Part shown: positions 1 through 6,551 of the stretch, one piece after another
Numbering within the stretch: position 1 is the stretch's first letter
Layout: each line of letters opens with the position of its first letter
NCBI GenBank assembly: GCA_019232735.1
Contig: JAFANL010000159.1
Coordinates: forward strand, 1-7,288
Origin: Aquitalea sp.
GTDB taxonomy: Bacteria; Pseudomonadota; Gammaproteobacteria; Burkholderiales; Chromobacteriaceae
Length of the DNA: 7,288 bases
Direction: 5' to 3'
Made by a program: the position numbers and the translations under genes
The notes under the pieces: model-generated
Told to the model about the DNA's origin: nothing
Databases searched by the model: none
Seen by the model: the letters and a program-made list of their open reading frames with translations, nothing else

Positions 1-287
1 CGGTGCAGCGCGGGCTGCATCGCGAATGGCTGCATGTCTACGACTTATGGCTCAGCGGCAGCGAGCAACCCTGTAATCAGGATGGCGAAGTGGCCGAGCA
101 TGTCTGTCTGTCATTGGGCGAGGTCGAGGAGCTGCTGGTCGCCGAGCGCTTTATGATTGATGCTGCCCTGGTGGCAATCGACTGCCTGTACCGGCTGGGC
201 TACTGGCAGCAACGGGGCGACGAGATCGCGGCGGCCATGGCCGCAGTACGTCACCCGCTGGGATATGCCATTCATGCCGTTGGCTGA
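1..287 (+). CDS. C-terminal part of a Nudix hydrolase-like protein (DUF4743-type), 5' truncated by the window edge
   Basis: Only the last 95 or so codons are present; the reading frame (codons from base 3) is open to the left edge and stops with TGA at 285-287. The residues read LHREWLHVYDLWL, then a short loop, DGEVAEHVCLSLGEVEELL, and DAALVAIDCLYRLGYW. This order resembles the C-terminal half of the DUF4743-containing Nudix hydrolases (relatives of yeast YJR142W and fission-yeast Tnr3), where a reactive-thiamine-diphosphate pyrophosphatase activity is known for some members. The catalytic Nudix box (GX5EX7REUXEEXGU) would lie upstream and cannot be seen, so activity cannot be judged. The GTG at base 3 is inside the gene, not its start. 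A GC-rich terminator hairpin follows 44 bp after the stop, so the gene ends its transcription unit. Family assignment is from recall of the motif order and is moderately certain. Confidence 0.6.
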   Translation, partial: VQRGLHREWLHVYDLWLSGSEQPCNQDGEVAEHVCLSLGEVEELLVAERFMIDAALVAIDCLYRLGYWQQRGDEIAAAMAAVRHPLGYAIHAVG

Positions 288-331
288 GCATCCTGCCTGG
301 TGATTGGCGGTTTGGTTTGAAGTATTTCCTG

Positions 332-352
332 AGGCCCGGCACTGCCGGGCCT
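332..352 (+). terminator. Hairpin terminator after the Nudix-like gene
   Basis: AGGCCCGGC and GCCGGGCCT form a perfect 9-bp GC-rich stem around a 3-base ACT loop, 44 bp after the stop codon at 285-287. The 3' flank is TGCTAC, not a real U-tract, so this is a strong hairpin but an imperfect intrinsic terminator. Confidence 0.6.
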
Positions 353-583
353 TGCTACATCTACAGTACAAACAGGGAATACCGCGCTGGCGGTGTGATC
401 TTGCTTCCCCCTCGATTCCTCCTCACATCCACTTCTGGCCACGCGCCGCTTCGCCAGAACGCAAGCTGCCGGGATTGCCAGCAGATGGCCTGTTGCCGCA
501 AGAGTTTTCTCCATCTGATGGAATTTCTGGCATGATTAGGCAAATTTTCTCCTATCCCTGACAAACCCGGCAGAGACAAAAAA
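353..583. other. Intergenic stretch with no recognised gene
   Basis: Between the terminator hairpin and the small GTG-initiated ORF nothing convincing is coded on either strand; open frames here have no family-like sequence. A TGGCATG at 528-534 followed by GGCAA at 539-543 looks like a sigma-54 promoter, but the GG and GC dinucleotides are one base too close. No good sigma-70 promoter was found. Confidence 0.4.
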
Positions 584-775
584 GTGTACCGACTGCGTTT
601 GATTTCGCGTGATTTCGGCATTGATGACAGCGGCCCCTGGCATAGCACCCATGATCAGGCGCGCAAGGCTGCCAAGCTGATGTACCTGATTTACCATAAG
701 CAAATCCGTGTCGAAATCCACCGGGTGGTAGACCTGCGTACTCGCAAGACAGAGCGGGTGGAAGAGTTTCCCTGA
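584..775 (+). CDS. Small hypothetical protein, 63 aa, GTG start
   Basis: The product is unrecognised. It is a 63-residue basic, soluble protein with no signal peptide or membrane segment. The sequence has folded-protein character: a strand-like start (YRLRLISRDFG), a likely helix (DQARKAAKLMYLIYH), then a strand and turn rich in Arg and Glu (RVEIHRVVDLRTRKTERVEEF). Codon choice matches its neighbours, with mostly G or C in third positions. The start is GTG at 584. An in-frame TGA at 533-535 bounds the frame upstream and no ATG lies between, but the Shine-Dalgarno match before the GTG is poor (GAGAC, about 8 bp upstream). An internal ATG at 680 would discard the best-looking part. It stands alone: 232 bp after the preceding hairpin and 333 bp before the sensor kinase. 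I think it is a real conserved small gene, but there is no family evidence. Confidence 0.5.
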   Translation: MYRLRLISRDFGIDDSGPWHSTHDQARKAAKLMYLIYHKQIRVEIHRVVDLRTRKTERVEEFP

Positions 776-1108
776 CGTTACTCCCATCCTTTCAGCCGGT
801 TGCCTTCTGCTTATCCCTGTTTGCTCCTTGTTTGTCTGCCTCCATCTTGTTATTTCTTGCGACATTCCTTCCGCTTTAATTTGAAAAAACCACTTTTTTA
901 GCCGGATTTGCTCTAGCCCGCCATTTTGACCTTACGCTCCAGAATGGTATTTGCTAGAAAAGTACTATTGCTCTCTTCATCTGCATGGCAGCGTTATTGT
1001 CCATCGCATGCCCTGAATGTTCCGCTTTCCTGCATACAAGGCTAATGTGGGCTGCGCAGCGCGCAGGCAGGAAGCGGCTTGTGTTCAATCTCCGGATGTG
1101 GAAAATCC
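776..1108. other. Non-coding leader of the sensor kinase gene
   Basis: This 333-base stretch has no convincing gene. It is pyrimidine-rich at first, then AT-rich near 880-900. The best sigma-70 candidate is TTGACC (926-931), 16 bp, TATTTG (948-953), which is only moderate at -10 and would leave a leader of about 150 bases before the kinase ATG. No terminator for the small upstream ORF is obvious, so read-through from it cannot be excluded. Confidence 0.3.
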
Positions 1109-4100
1109 ATGCGCCTATTTTTGCTGCTGTTCTTTGTGTTGTGCGAAGGGTTTTCCTCTGTTGCCACCGCGGCCTCCTTGCCCGCTGGCCGCCTGCATGT
1201 GCAGGCGCAGCCTATCGATGTCTCCACTGCACCGGTACTGACTGAGAACGATGTTTTGTGGCTACGGAACAAGCAGCACCTGCGCCTGGGGGTAGTGCAG
1301 GATTTGCCGCCTTTTGACATCAGCTATTCCAGCACTTCGTTTCAAGGCCTGACTGCCGATGTTCTGGGGCTGATCAGCAGCAAGCTGGGCTTGCAAGCCG
1401 AGGTTTATCAATACCCCAATCGGCAGCAGGCCTTGAAGGCGCTGGCACAGGGTGAAATCGATCTGCTCAGTCCGTTGACACCCCTGCAGCAGCAAGAAGG
1501 CAAGCAGCTGGCAAGCAAGCCGTATTTCACCAGCCTGCCGGTCATGGTGGGCTATGCCATACCCGATCCACATCGAGTGAAAGTGGGCTTGCAGCGCGAG
1601 ATCTATCCGGCCTCTCTGGTCCGGGAACGTTATCCGGAGGCCGAGTTGAGTTATTTCAACTCGGTCTCGGAAGGGCTGGCGGCGCTGGAATCGCACCAGA
1701 TCGACCTGTATCTGGATGATGCAACGGCCATCAACTACATGGCCAATCAGGATCTGGTGGATGACCTGAAAGTCATCGACCGGCTCAAGGGAAGCAATGG
1801 CTGGGCCTTTGCCATGCCGGAGGGGCAAGCGCGTTTGCAGAAGCTGGTGAACGCTGCTTTGGCCCTGACGCAGGAAAAGCAGCACCAGCAACTGATTCAG
1901 CGCTGGAGTGGTGGCGCCCTGCTGCTGCAGCCGCATGCTTTCCCGATCAATTTCACGGCCGAGGAGCAAGGCTGGCTCAAGCAACATCCGGTATTGCGGG
2001 TGGTCGCTGGACACAGCTTTGCCCCGGTTTCCTTTTTTGACGATCAGGGCGTATGGCGTGGTGCCAGTGCCGAGCTGATGGAGCTGATTGCCCAGCGTAT
2101 CGGTGTGAAGCTGGAGGTGCGCAAATCCCATTCACTGGAAAACATGCTGGAGATCATGCGGCGGGGCGAGGCGGACCTGACCACTCTGCCGGTGCGTATG
2201 GCAGGCACGGGCAACAAGCTGCTGTTTACCGATCCGGTGACCTATCTTTCCTACAACCTGGTGGTGCGGGTGAATACCGATCCTCCACAGGGCGTTGCTG
2301 ACTTGCGTAACAAGGTGGTGGCGGTCAACCGTGGCATGGGCGAGGACCTGGAGTGGGGCAAGATGCTGCCCGGCGTGATTTTCAAGGAAGCGAACAATCC
2401 GATTTCAGCCTTCGACATGGTGGAAAACGGCAAGGCCGACATGGCGATGGTGGCTACCATGAACAGCCGCTATTACCTGCCGCTGCTGTTCAATGGCAAG
2501 CTGCGTGAAGCCAATATCACGGGTATTCCGGACAATATGCTGGCGCTGGCGGTACCGGAAGACCGGCGTATTCTGCAGGCCATCCTCAACAAGGCCCTGC
2601 AGAGCATCGGCCCGGAAAGCATAGATAATCTGTTCAATGAACGCTGGCGTACCAATATTGGAGCCAGCAATCAGAGCTGGTATGACTACAGCCTGGGTCT
2701 GATTTATCTGGTCTCAGCAGTGGCCAGCTTGCTGCTGCTGGTGTCCCTGGCGTGGAACAGCCGCCTGCGCAAGCAGATCGCCAAGCGACAATCGGCAGAA
2801 AAGGCACTGAGCGATCAGCTGAATTTCATGACCACGCTGATCGACGTGACACCCTATCCGGTCTATGTGCTGGACCGGAAAAAGCAGCTGCTAAGCTGCA
2901 ATGAACATTATCTGCAGGCCTTGTCGTTGACGCGTGAAGAGGCCATGGGGCATCGCGACAATATCGGCAGCATCATCGACCTTGACGATACAACGCGTTC
3001 CACCTTGGCTCAGGATTACCAGCTGGCCATCGAGTATGGCGTACCCATCCAGCGTGACCGAGAGGTCATGCTCAACAAGCAGCATGTTTCCGCCTTTCAC
3101 TGGATCCAGCCGTTTCGCGATACCGAAGGCGTAATCCGGGGGGTGATCTGTGGCTGGATCGACATCAGCGAACGCCGCCAGTTAATCGAGGAACTGCAGG
3201 CCGCCAAGGAGCAGGCCGACAATGCCAGCCAGGCCAAGACCACCTTCCTGGCCACCATGAGCCACGAAATCCGCACCCCGATGAGCGCGGTGATCGGCAT
3301 GCTGGAACTGGCGCTACATCAGGCCGAGCATGGCGTGGTGGACCAGCCGTCCTTGCAAGTGGCCTATGACTCTGCCCAGGGCCTGCTGGGGCTGATTGGC
3401 GATATCCTGGACATCGTGCGCATCGAATCCGGCCACCTCAGCCTGCATCCCGAGCCTGCCAATCTGTGGCAGCAGGCTAATTCGGTGGTACGCATTTTTG
3501 ATGGTCTGGCCCGCCAAAAACAGCTGGGCCTGTTTCTGGACATCGACCCGCCAGCGCCCGGGCCATGGCAGGTGATGCTGGACCCGCTGCGCTTCAAGCA
3601 GATTCTCTCCAACCTGCTCAGCAATGCCATCAAGTTTACGGCCCAGGGCAGCATTACCGTGCGGGTGCGGCAAAGCCAGCTGCCCGACCAGATGCTGTTG
3701 GTGCAGATCCGGGTGACGGATACCGGGATCGGCATTTCACCGGAGGACCAGCAACGCCTGTTCCGTCCCTTTGGCCAGGTGCCGGGCTCTCAGCGCAATG
3801 TTCAAAGCGGCACCGGTCTGGGGCTGGTGATCAGTCGTACCCTGTGTGAAATGATGCAAGGCTCGCTGACCCTGCACAGCCGTCCGTATGAGGGCACCCA
3901 GCTGGAGATTGAGTTGCGTTTGCCCGTTGCAGAACAGCCTTATGTCGAGCAGGTAGCCGCCGTTGTCCAGTCTCCACCCGCAGTGCCGGATTCGCTGCAG
4001 CTGCGTGTGCTGGTGGTGGATGACAATGCCGCCAACCGCTTGCTGTTATCGCAACAGCTGCGCTATCTGGGTCATCACACCACCGTGGCGGCGCATGGCC

Positions 4101-4756
4101 GCGAGGGGCTGATGCTTTGGCAGCAAGGGCAGTTCGACGTGGTGTTTACCGATTGCAATATGCCGGAAATGAATGGCTATCAGCTGGCACAGGCAATACG
4201 TCAGCAAGAGGAAAGGGAACAGAGCAGCCCGATACTGTTACTGGGCTTTACTGCCAATGCCCTGCCGGATGAGCGGGACCGTTGCCTGGCGGCCGGCATG
4301 GATGATTGCCTGTTCAAGCCGGTCAGCCTGTCTGGTTTGCGTGCCTGCCTGCGGCAACATACGCCAGGTCGTTTTATTGAGTCGGATCATGCAGAGCCGC
4401 GCGGCGAGGAGAGAGAGGATTACAGCCTGGAGGAGCTATCCTTCATGGAGCCGGAACAATTACAGCAACTGCTGGAGCATCTGCTGCAGGGCTTGCAGGA
4501 CGACATGGCTGCGTTGCAGTCCCTAGCGGCTCTGGGAAATGGCGAGGGTGTGGGACGGGTAGCACACCAGATCAAGGGAGCGGCCCGCATCATCAATGCC
4601 CGGCGAGTGATTGACGGCTGCCAGGCGGTGGAAGAATATTGCCGCCAGCATGCCAAGATCACGGCACAACAGGATGTGTTGCAGACTCTGCATGATGCTG
4701 TTGAGGCGTTGCAGCGGATGCTGCTAGAAGAACTGGGACGAGATCATATTAGCTAG
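1109..4756 (+). CDS. BvgS/EvgS-type hybrid sensor histidine kinase with two periplasmic binding domains, REC and HPt
   Basis: An inner-membrane kinase of 1215 residues that senses a periplasmic or redox signal and relays phosphate His-Asp-His to a response regulator. A signal peptide (about 1-22, MRLFLLLFFVLC then an ATAA cleavage region) leads to two SBP_bac_3 Venus-flytrap domains (about 57-267 and 295-514). A membrane helix (529-549), a PAS domain (about 571-690, with Cys597 and Cys681) and a coiled linker follow. HisKA carries His719 in SHEIRTP. The ATPase has Asn839 (N box), DTGIG 871-875 and GTGLGL 901-906. The receiver has Asp971/972, phosphoacceptor Asp1015 and Lys1070. HPt has His1153 in AHQIKGAAR. 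Every phosphotransfer residue is intact, and this order and length are those of BvgS and EvgS. ATG 1109 is preferred to TTG 1079 because it puts the signal peptide at the very N-terminus, although its Shine-Dalgarno (GGAAAA) is weak. No response regulator is adjacent. The ligand is unknown. Confidence 0.93.
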   Translation: MRLFLLLFFVLCEGFSSVATAASLPAGRLHVQAQPIDVSTAPVLTENDVLWLRNKQHLRLGVVQDLPPFDISYSSTSFQGLTADVLGLISSKLGLQAEVYQYPNRQQALKALAQGEIDLLSPLTPLQQQEGKQLASKPYFTSLPVMVGYAIPDPHRVKVGLQREIYPASLVRERYPEAELSYFNSVSEGLAALESHQIDLYLDDATAINYMANQDLVDDLKVIDRLKGSNGWAFAMPEGQARLQKLVNAALALTQEKQHQQLIQRWSGGALLLQPHAFPINFTAEEQGWLKQHPVLRVVAGHSFAPVSFFDDQGVWRGASAELMELIAQRIGVKLEVRKSHSLENMLEIMRRGEADLTTLPVRMAGTGNKLLFTDPVTYLSYNLVVRVNTDPPQGVADLRNKVVAVNRGMGEDLEWGKMLPGVIFKEANNPISAFDMVENGKADMAMVATMNSRYYLPLLFNGKLREANITGIPDNMLALAVPEDRRILQAILNKALQSIGPESIDNLFNERWRTNIGASNQSWYDYSLGLIYLVSAVASLLLLVSLAWNSRLRKQIAKRQSAEKALSDQLNFMTTLIDVTPYPVYVLDRKKQLLSCNEHYLQALSLTREEAMGHRDNIGSIIDLDDTTRSTLAQDYQLAIEYGVPIQRDREVMLNKQHVSAFHWIQPFRDTEGVIRGVICGWIDISERRQLIEELQAAKEQADNASQAKTTFLATMSHEIRTPMSAVIGMLELALHQAEHGVVDQPSLQVAYDSAQGLLGLIGDILDIVRIESGHLSLHPEPANLWQQANSVVRIFDGLARQKQLGLFLDIDPPAPGPWQVMLDPLRFKQILSNLLSNAIKFTAQGSITVRVRQSQLPDQMLLVQIRVTDTGIGISPEDQQRLFRPFGQVPGSQRNVQSGTGLGLVISRTLCEMMQGSLTLHSRPYEGTQLEIELRLPVAEQPYVEQVAAVVQSPPAVPDSLQLRVLVVDDNAANRLLLSQQLRYLGHHTTVAAHGREGLMLWQQGQFDVVFTDCNMPEMNGYQLAQAIRQQEEREQSSPILLLGFTANALPDERDRCLAAGMDDCLFKPVSLSGLRACLRQHTPGRFIESDHAEPRGEEREDYSLEELSFMEPEQLQQLLEHLLQGLQDDMAALQSLAALGNGEGVGRVAHQIKGAARIINARRVIDGCQAVEEYCRQHAKITAQQDVLQTLHDAVEALQRMLLEELGRDHIS

Positions 4757-4807
4757 GACGAGGATGGGTCTGGATAAGCGAGATGGCATGCCAGGCAAAG
4801 ACACCCC

Positions 4808-4837
4808 TTGGTCCATGGTATTGATAGAAATTATCAT
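4808..4837 (+). promoter_or_regulatory. Candidate sigma-70 promoter of the bacterioferritin operon
   Basis: TTGGTC (4808-4813) and TATCAT (4832-4837, five of six bases match TATAAT) are 18 bp apart. The -10 element lies inside the Fur box at 4822-4836, so bound Fur would cover it. Transcription would start near 4844, leaving a leader of about 185 bases before the first bacterioferritin ATG. The -35 element is weak, and this is a prediction from sequence only. Confidence 0.4.
4822..4836. promoter_or_regulatory. Fur box upstream of the bacterioferritin operon
   Basis: TGATAGA-A-ATTATCA matches the 7-1-7 Fur inverted repeat (TGATAAT-N-ATTATCA) at 12 of 14 positions, with the right half perfect. 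It is the only site of this kind I see in the window, and the next genes downstream are two iron-storage genes, which makes a functional Fur site likely. It overlaps the candidate -10, which would suit repression when iron-loaded Fur is bound. Activation, or apo-Fur control as known for some ferritin genes, is equally open. Confidence 0.7.
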
Positions 4838-4937
4838 TTAGACTTGCGTCACTGATTTTTCATTTCGGGATATGTATACGGGCGATCGTGTCAATTCTGA
4901 CCGTTACCGGCTGGCCTGCCGGCCAAGTTTGCTTACT

Positions 4938-4966
4938 GTGTCGGAAGGGCTGGTGCGGTCCGAGAC
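4938..4966 (+). other. Imperfect hairpin in the bacterioferritin leader
   Basis: GTGTCGGA (4938-4945) can pair with TCCGAGAC (4959-4966) at seven of eight positions around a 13-base loop, inside the predicted leader of the operon. A smaller stem (TGGCC-TGCC-GGCCA) lies just upstream near 4915. Whether either has a role is unknown; such stems also arise by chance in GC-rich DNA. Confidence 0.2.
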
Positions 4967-5028
4967 GCGGGATGGCGGCAGGACGTGTCGCCCACTCTTA
5001 AAATTCAATTGCTGGAAGGATGGTGTCT

Positions 5029-5499
5029 ATGCAAGGTAAACAAAACATTATTGATCTGCTCAACACCCTGTTGGCCGGAGAGTTGACCGCGGTTGACCAG
5101 TATCTGCTGCATGGCGAAATGTATGCTGATATGGGGTTGAACAAGCTGGCGGAAAAGGCGCTGCATGAGTCGGCGCACGAACGGGAACATGCCAAGGCCA
5201 TCATCCAGCGCATCCTGTTCCTGGAAGGCAAGCCGGACCTGAGCACGCGGGAAGCATTGCAGATTGGCAGCAATGTGACCGAAATGCTCAAGTCCGACCT
5301 CGCCGTGGAGTACAAGGTGACGCGCGAACTGAAAAAGGCCATCGCCCTGTGCGAGCAGGAAGAAGACTATGTCAGCCGCGAAATGTTGGTGGTACAGCTG
5401 GATGACACGGAAATGGACCATGCCTATTTCCTGGAAAAACAGCTGCGGCTGATTGAGCTGACCGGCCTGGCCAATTACCTGCAAAGCCAGATGGCGTAA
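5029..5499 (+). CDS. bfrA: Bacterioferritin subunit, ferroxidase-type, lacking the haem methionine
   Basis: A 156-residue four-helix subunit of the cytoplasmic 24-mer iron store; bacterioferritins oxidise Fe(II) and deposit a ferric mineral core. By alignment to E. coli Bfr, all six di-iron ligands are present: Glu18, Glu51, His54, Glu94, Glu128 and His131 (E. coli Glu127 and His130, shifted by a one-residue insertion). At position 52, where Met binds haem between subunits, it has Arg (HEREH), so two such subunits cannot form the haem site. The start is ATG 5029, not the in-frame ATG at 5020: GGAAGGA (5014-5020) lies 8 bp before it, and MQGKQNIIDLLN lines up with the usual Bfr N-terminus. It is first in a two-gene operon behind a Fur box. 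No bacterioferritin-associated ferredoxin (bfd) is nearby. The bfrA/bfrB symbols follow the Neisseria convention by gene order only. Confidence 0.92.
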   Translation: MQGKQNIIDLLNTLLAGELTAVDQYLLHGEMYADMGLNKLAEKALHESAHEREHAKAIIQRILFLEGKPDLSTREALQIGSNVTEMLKSDLAVEYKVTRELKKAIALCEQEEDYVSREMLVVQLDDTEMDHAYFLEKQLRLIELTGLANYLQSQMA

Positions 5500-5510
5500 G
5501 GACGACAGAC

Positions 5511-5984
5511 ATGAAAGCCGACAAATCCATCATCAAGCTGCTCAATCACGTGCTGCGCAATGAGCTGACCGCCATCAACCAGTATTTCCTGCATGCGCGC
5601 ATGTTCCGCAACTGGGGTCTGGAACGTCTCAACGATTATCAGTACAAGCAATCCATTCGTGTGATGAAGGAAGCGGATGAGCTGATCGAACGCATCCTGT
5701 TTCTGGAAGGCCTGCCTAATCTGCAAGACCTGGGCAAGCTGCATATCGGTGAAAACGTGGAGGAGTGTCTGCAAAGCGACCTGCGTTACGAAACCGAAGT
5801 ACAGCGTCCGCTGCTGCTGGAAGGCATCGCCCATTGCGAAGAAAAGCAGGATTATGTCAGTCGCGAATTGTTGCAGGAGCTGCTGGAACACTGCGAAGCC
5901 ACCATCGACTGGCTGGAAACCCAGCACAGTCTGATCCGCGACGTTAGCCTAGCCAACTACCTGCAAAGCCAGATCCAGTCCTGA
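5511..5984 (+). CDS. bfrB: Bacterioferritin subunit, haem-binding type, with a degenerate ferroxidase centre
   Basis: A 157-residue bacterioferritin with N-terminal half very close to E. coli Bfr (NELTAINQYFLHARMFRNWG, ERILFLEGLPNLQDLGKL). Met52 (RVMKEAD), the axial haem ligand, is kept. The di-iron centre is not: Glu18 and Glu94 remain, but Glu51 is Val, His54 is Glu, and the positions of Glu127 and His130 are Cys128 and Thr131 (EHCEATIDW). It should therefore bind haem but not oxidise iron itself. The gene starts 11 bp after the stop of the first bacterioferritin, with AAGGA at 5498-5502 placed 8 bp before its ATG. The two are thus co-transcribed and probably made in comparable amounts. The likely product is a mixed 24-mer in which this subunit supplies haem for electron transfer during iron release and its partner supplies ferroxidase activity. 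The residue differences are read directly; co-assembly is inferred from known split pairs. Confidence 0.92.
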   Translation: MKADKSIIKLLNHVLRNELTAINQYFLHARMFRNWGLERLNDYQYKQSIRVMKEADELIERILFLEGLPNLQDLGKLHIGENVEECLQSDLRYETEVQRPLLLEGIAHCEEKQDYVSRELLQELLEHCEATIDWLETQHSLIRDVSLANYLQSQIQS

Positions 5985-5997
5985 TATGCCGGCTTCC

Positions 5998-6015
5998 CCT
6001 ACTGCGTGCGGTAGG
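5998..6015 (+). other. Short hairpin just after the bacterioferritin operon
   Basis: CCTACTG and CGGTAGG form a 7-bp stem (one T-G wobble) around a CGTG loop, 13 bp after the last stop codon. It is followed by AAACAGG, not a U-tract, so it is not a classical terminator by itself. It could protect the 3' end of the mRNA. Confidence 0.35.
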
Positions 6016-6024
6016 AAACAGGGA

Positions 6025-6071
6025 GCACATCCAACCCCCTCCCAGCTTCTGTGGCTGCGAGGGGGTTGTGC
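6025..6071 (+). terminator. Long hairpin, likely terminator of the bacterioferritin operon
   Basis: AACCCCCTC (6033-6041) pairs perfectly with GAGGGGGTT (6059-6067). The stem extends inward through CAGC/GCTG (6043-6046 with 6054-6057) to a TTCTGTG loop, and outward through GCAC/GTGC (6025-6028 with 6068-6071) across a 4-base bulge. The 3' flank is CTTCTACT, so the U-tract is poor. It is the most stable-looking stem downstream of the operon. Confidence 0.55.
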
Positions 6072-6134
6072 CTTCTACTCCAGGGCAGAAGGCTAGCGGC
6101 TGTCGCTACGGTTGTCGACTTCAGCAATAAGTCG
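6070..6134 (+). other. Three further closely spaced stem-loops
   Basis: Three stems follow almost without a gap: GCCTTCT/AGAAGGC (6070-6076 with 6087-6093, 10-base loop), TAGCG/CGCTA (6094-6098 with 6104-6108, 5-base loop) and CGACTT/AAGTCG (6116-6121 with 6129-6134, 7-base loop). The first shares bases 6070-6071 with the long hairpin, so the two could compete. No coding sequence is convincing here. It may be a structured RNA tail or chance pairing. Confidence 0.25.
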
Positions 6135-6273
6135 TCACCACGTGCGCGAATCTTGGTATGGCTAGAGGGAGAGAATGTGACAGGTGGGTAAGCTGTCTAC
6201 TCATCAGAATTGGCAAGTTGCAGGTTTCCAAATCTGCAGGGGGCAGCTTCCGTGTCGGCCAAGGGAGCTATGC

Positions 6274-6492
6274 TCAGATCAGGCTGATCCGTTCATTCCC
6301 TTTAATGACATTCCGTTCATGCTGGGCATCATCCAGTTGTTGGTAGATATCGCGCAAAATGGTTTCCATCAGCTGAAGCTTCGACTTCTCCGTGGCGCTT
6401 GCTACCAGCCCTGCAATTTCCTTGGCGAGCAGAATGGCGATTTGTACTTCCCCTTGTGCAATTTGCAGCGAATTCTTGTTTTGTAGCCCCAT
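6274..6492 (-). CDS. Small hypothetical helical protein, 72 aa
   Basis: The product is unrecognised. Read from the ATG at 6492 down to TGA at 6274-6276, it begins MGLQNKNSLQIAQGEVQIA and continues as a heptad-like helical chain (LLAKEIAGLVASATEKSKLQLMETIL, then DIYQQLDDAQHERN). There is no signal peptide or membrane segment. It looks like a small helical hairpin or coiled-coil protein of about 8 kDa. An in-frame stop lies 9 bp upstream of the ATG, so the start is fixed unless it is internal. The Shine-Dalgarno is poor (AGTGA about 8 bp upstream). A candidate promoter lies just behind it. It is the only gene-like frame between the bacterioferritin operon and the att fragment, runs opposite to its neighbours, and sits in more AT-rich DNA, which suggests accessory DNA. 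The amino-acid pattern favours a real gene, without family support. Confidence 0.45.
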   Translation of the reverse strand: MGLQNKNSLQIAQGEVQIAILLAKEIAGLVASATEKSKLQLMETILRDIYQQLDDAQHERNVIKGNERISLI

Positions 6493-6523
6493 GGTGATTG
6501 GTCACTGCAAATGTTAATTGCAT

Positions 6524-6551
6524 ATTTTATCACCGATGTCATGGGTGTGCA
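6524..6551 (-). promoter_or_regulatory. Candidate promoter for the small minus-strand gene
   Basis: On the minus strand TGCACA (6551-6546) and TAAAAT (6529-6524, five of six bases match TATAAT) are 16 bp apart. Transcription would start about 25 bases before the ATG at 6492. The -35 element matches at only four of six bases. Confidence 0.3.

Noticed and set aside
528..543. Sigma-54 promoter (TGGCATG...GGCAA)
   Set aside because: The GG and GC dinucleotides are one base closer than sigma-54 requires, and there is no second T before GC.
1079..1108. TTG at 1079 as the start of the sensor kinase
   Set aside because: It would put ten residues (CSISGCGKS) before a perfect signal peptide; ATG 1109 starts directly at MRLFLLLFF.
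1262..2131. Long minus-strand frame of 289 codons within the kinase gene
   Set aside because: It is the antisense shadow of the kinase's periplasmic domains; its Gln/Leu/His-rich composition reflects complementary codons and no domain is recognisable.
4784..4793. Palindrome TGGCATGCCA after the kinase gene
   Set aside because: A single 10-bp palindrome with no loop or flanking signal; not enough to call a terminator or operator.
5020..5028. ATG at 5020 as the start of the first bacterioferritin
   Set aside because: It overlaps the GGAAGGA ribosome binding site, which is correctly spaced for ATG 5029, and adds MVS before the conserved N-terminus.
5005..5927. Minus-strand frames opposite both bacterioferritin genes
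   Set aside because: Both are antisense shadows; the plus-strand proteins have clear family motifs and ribosome binding sites.
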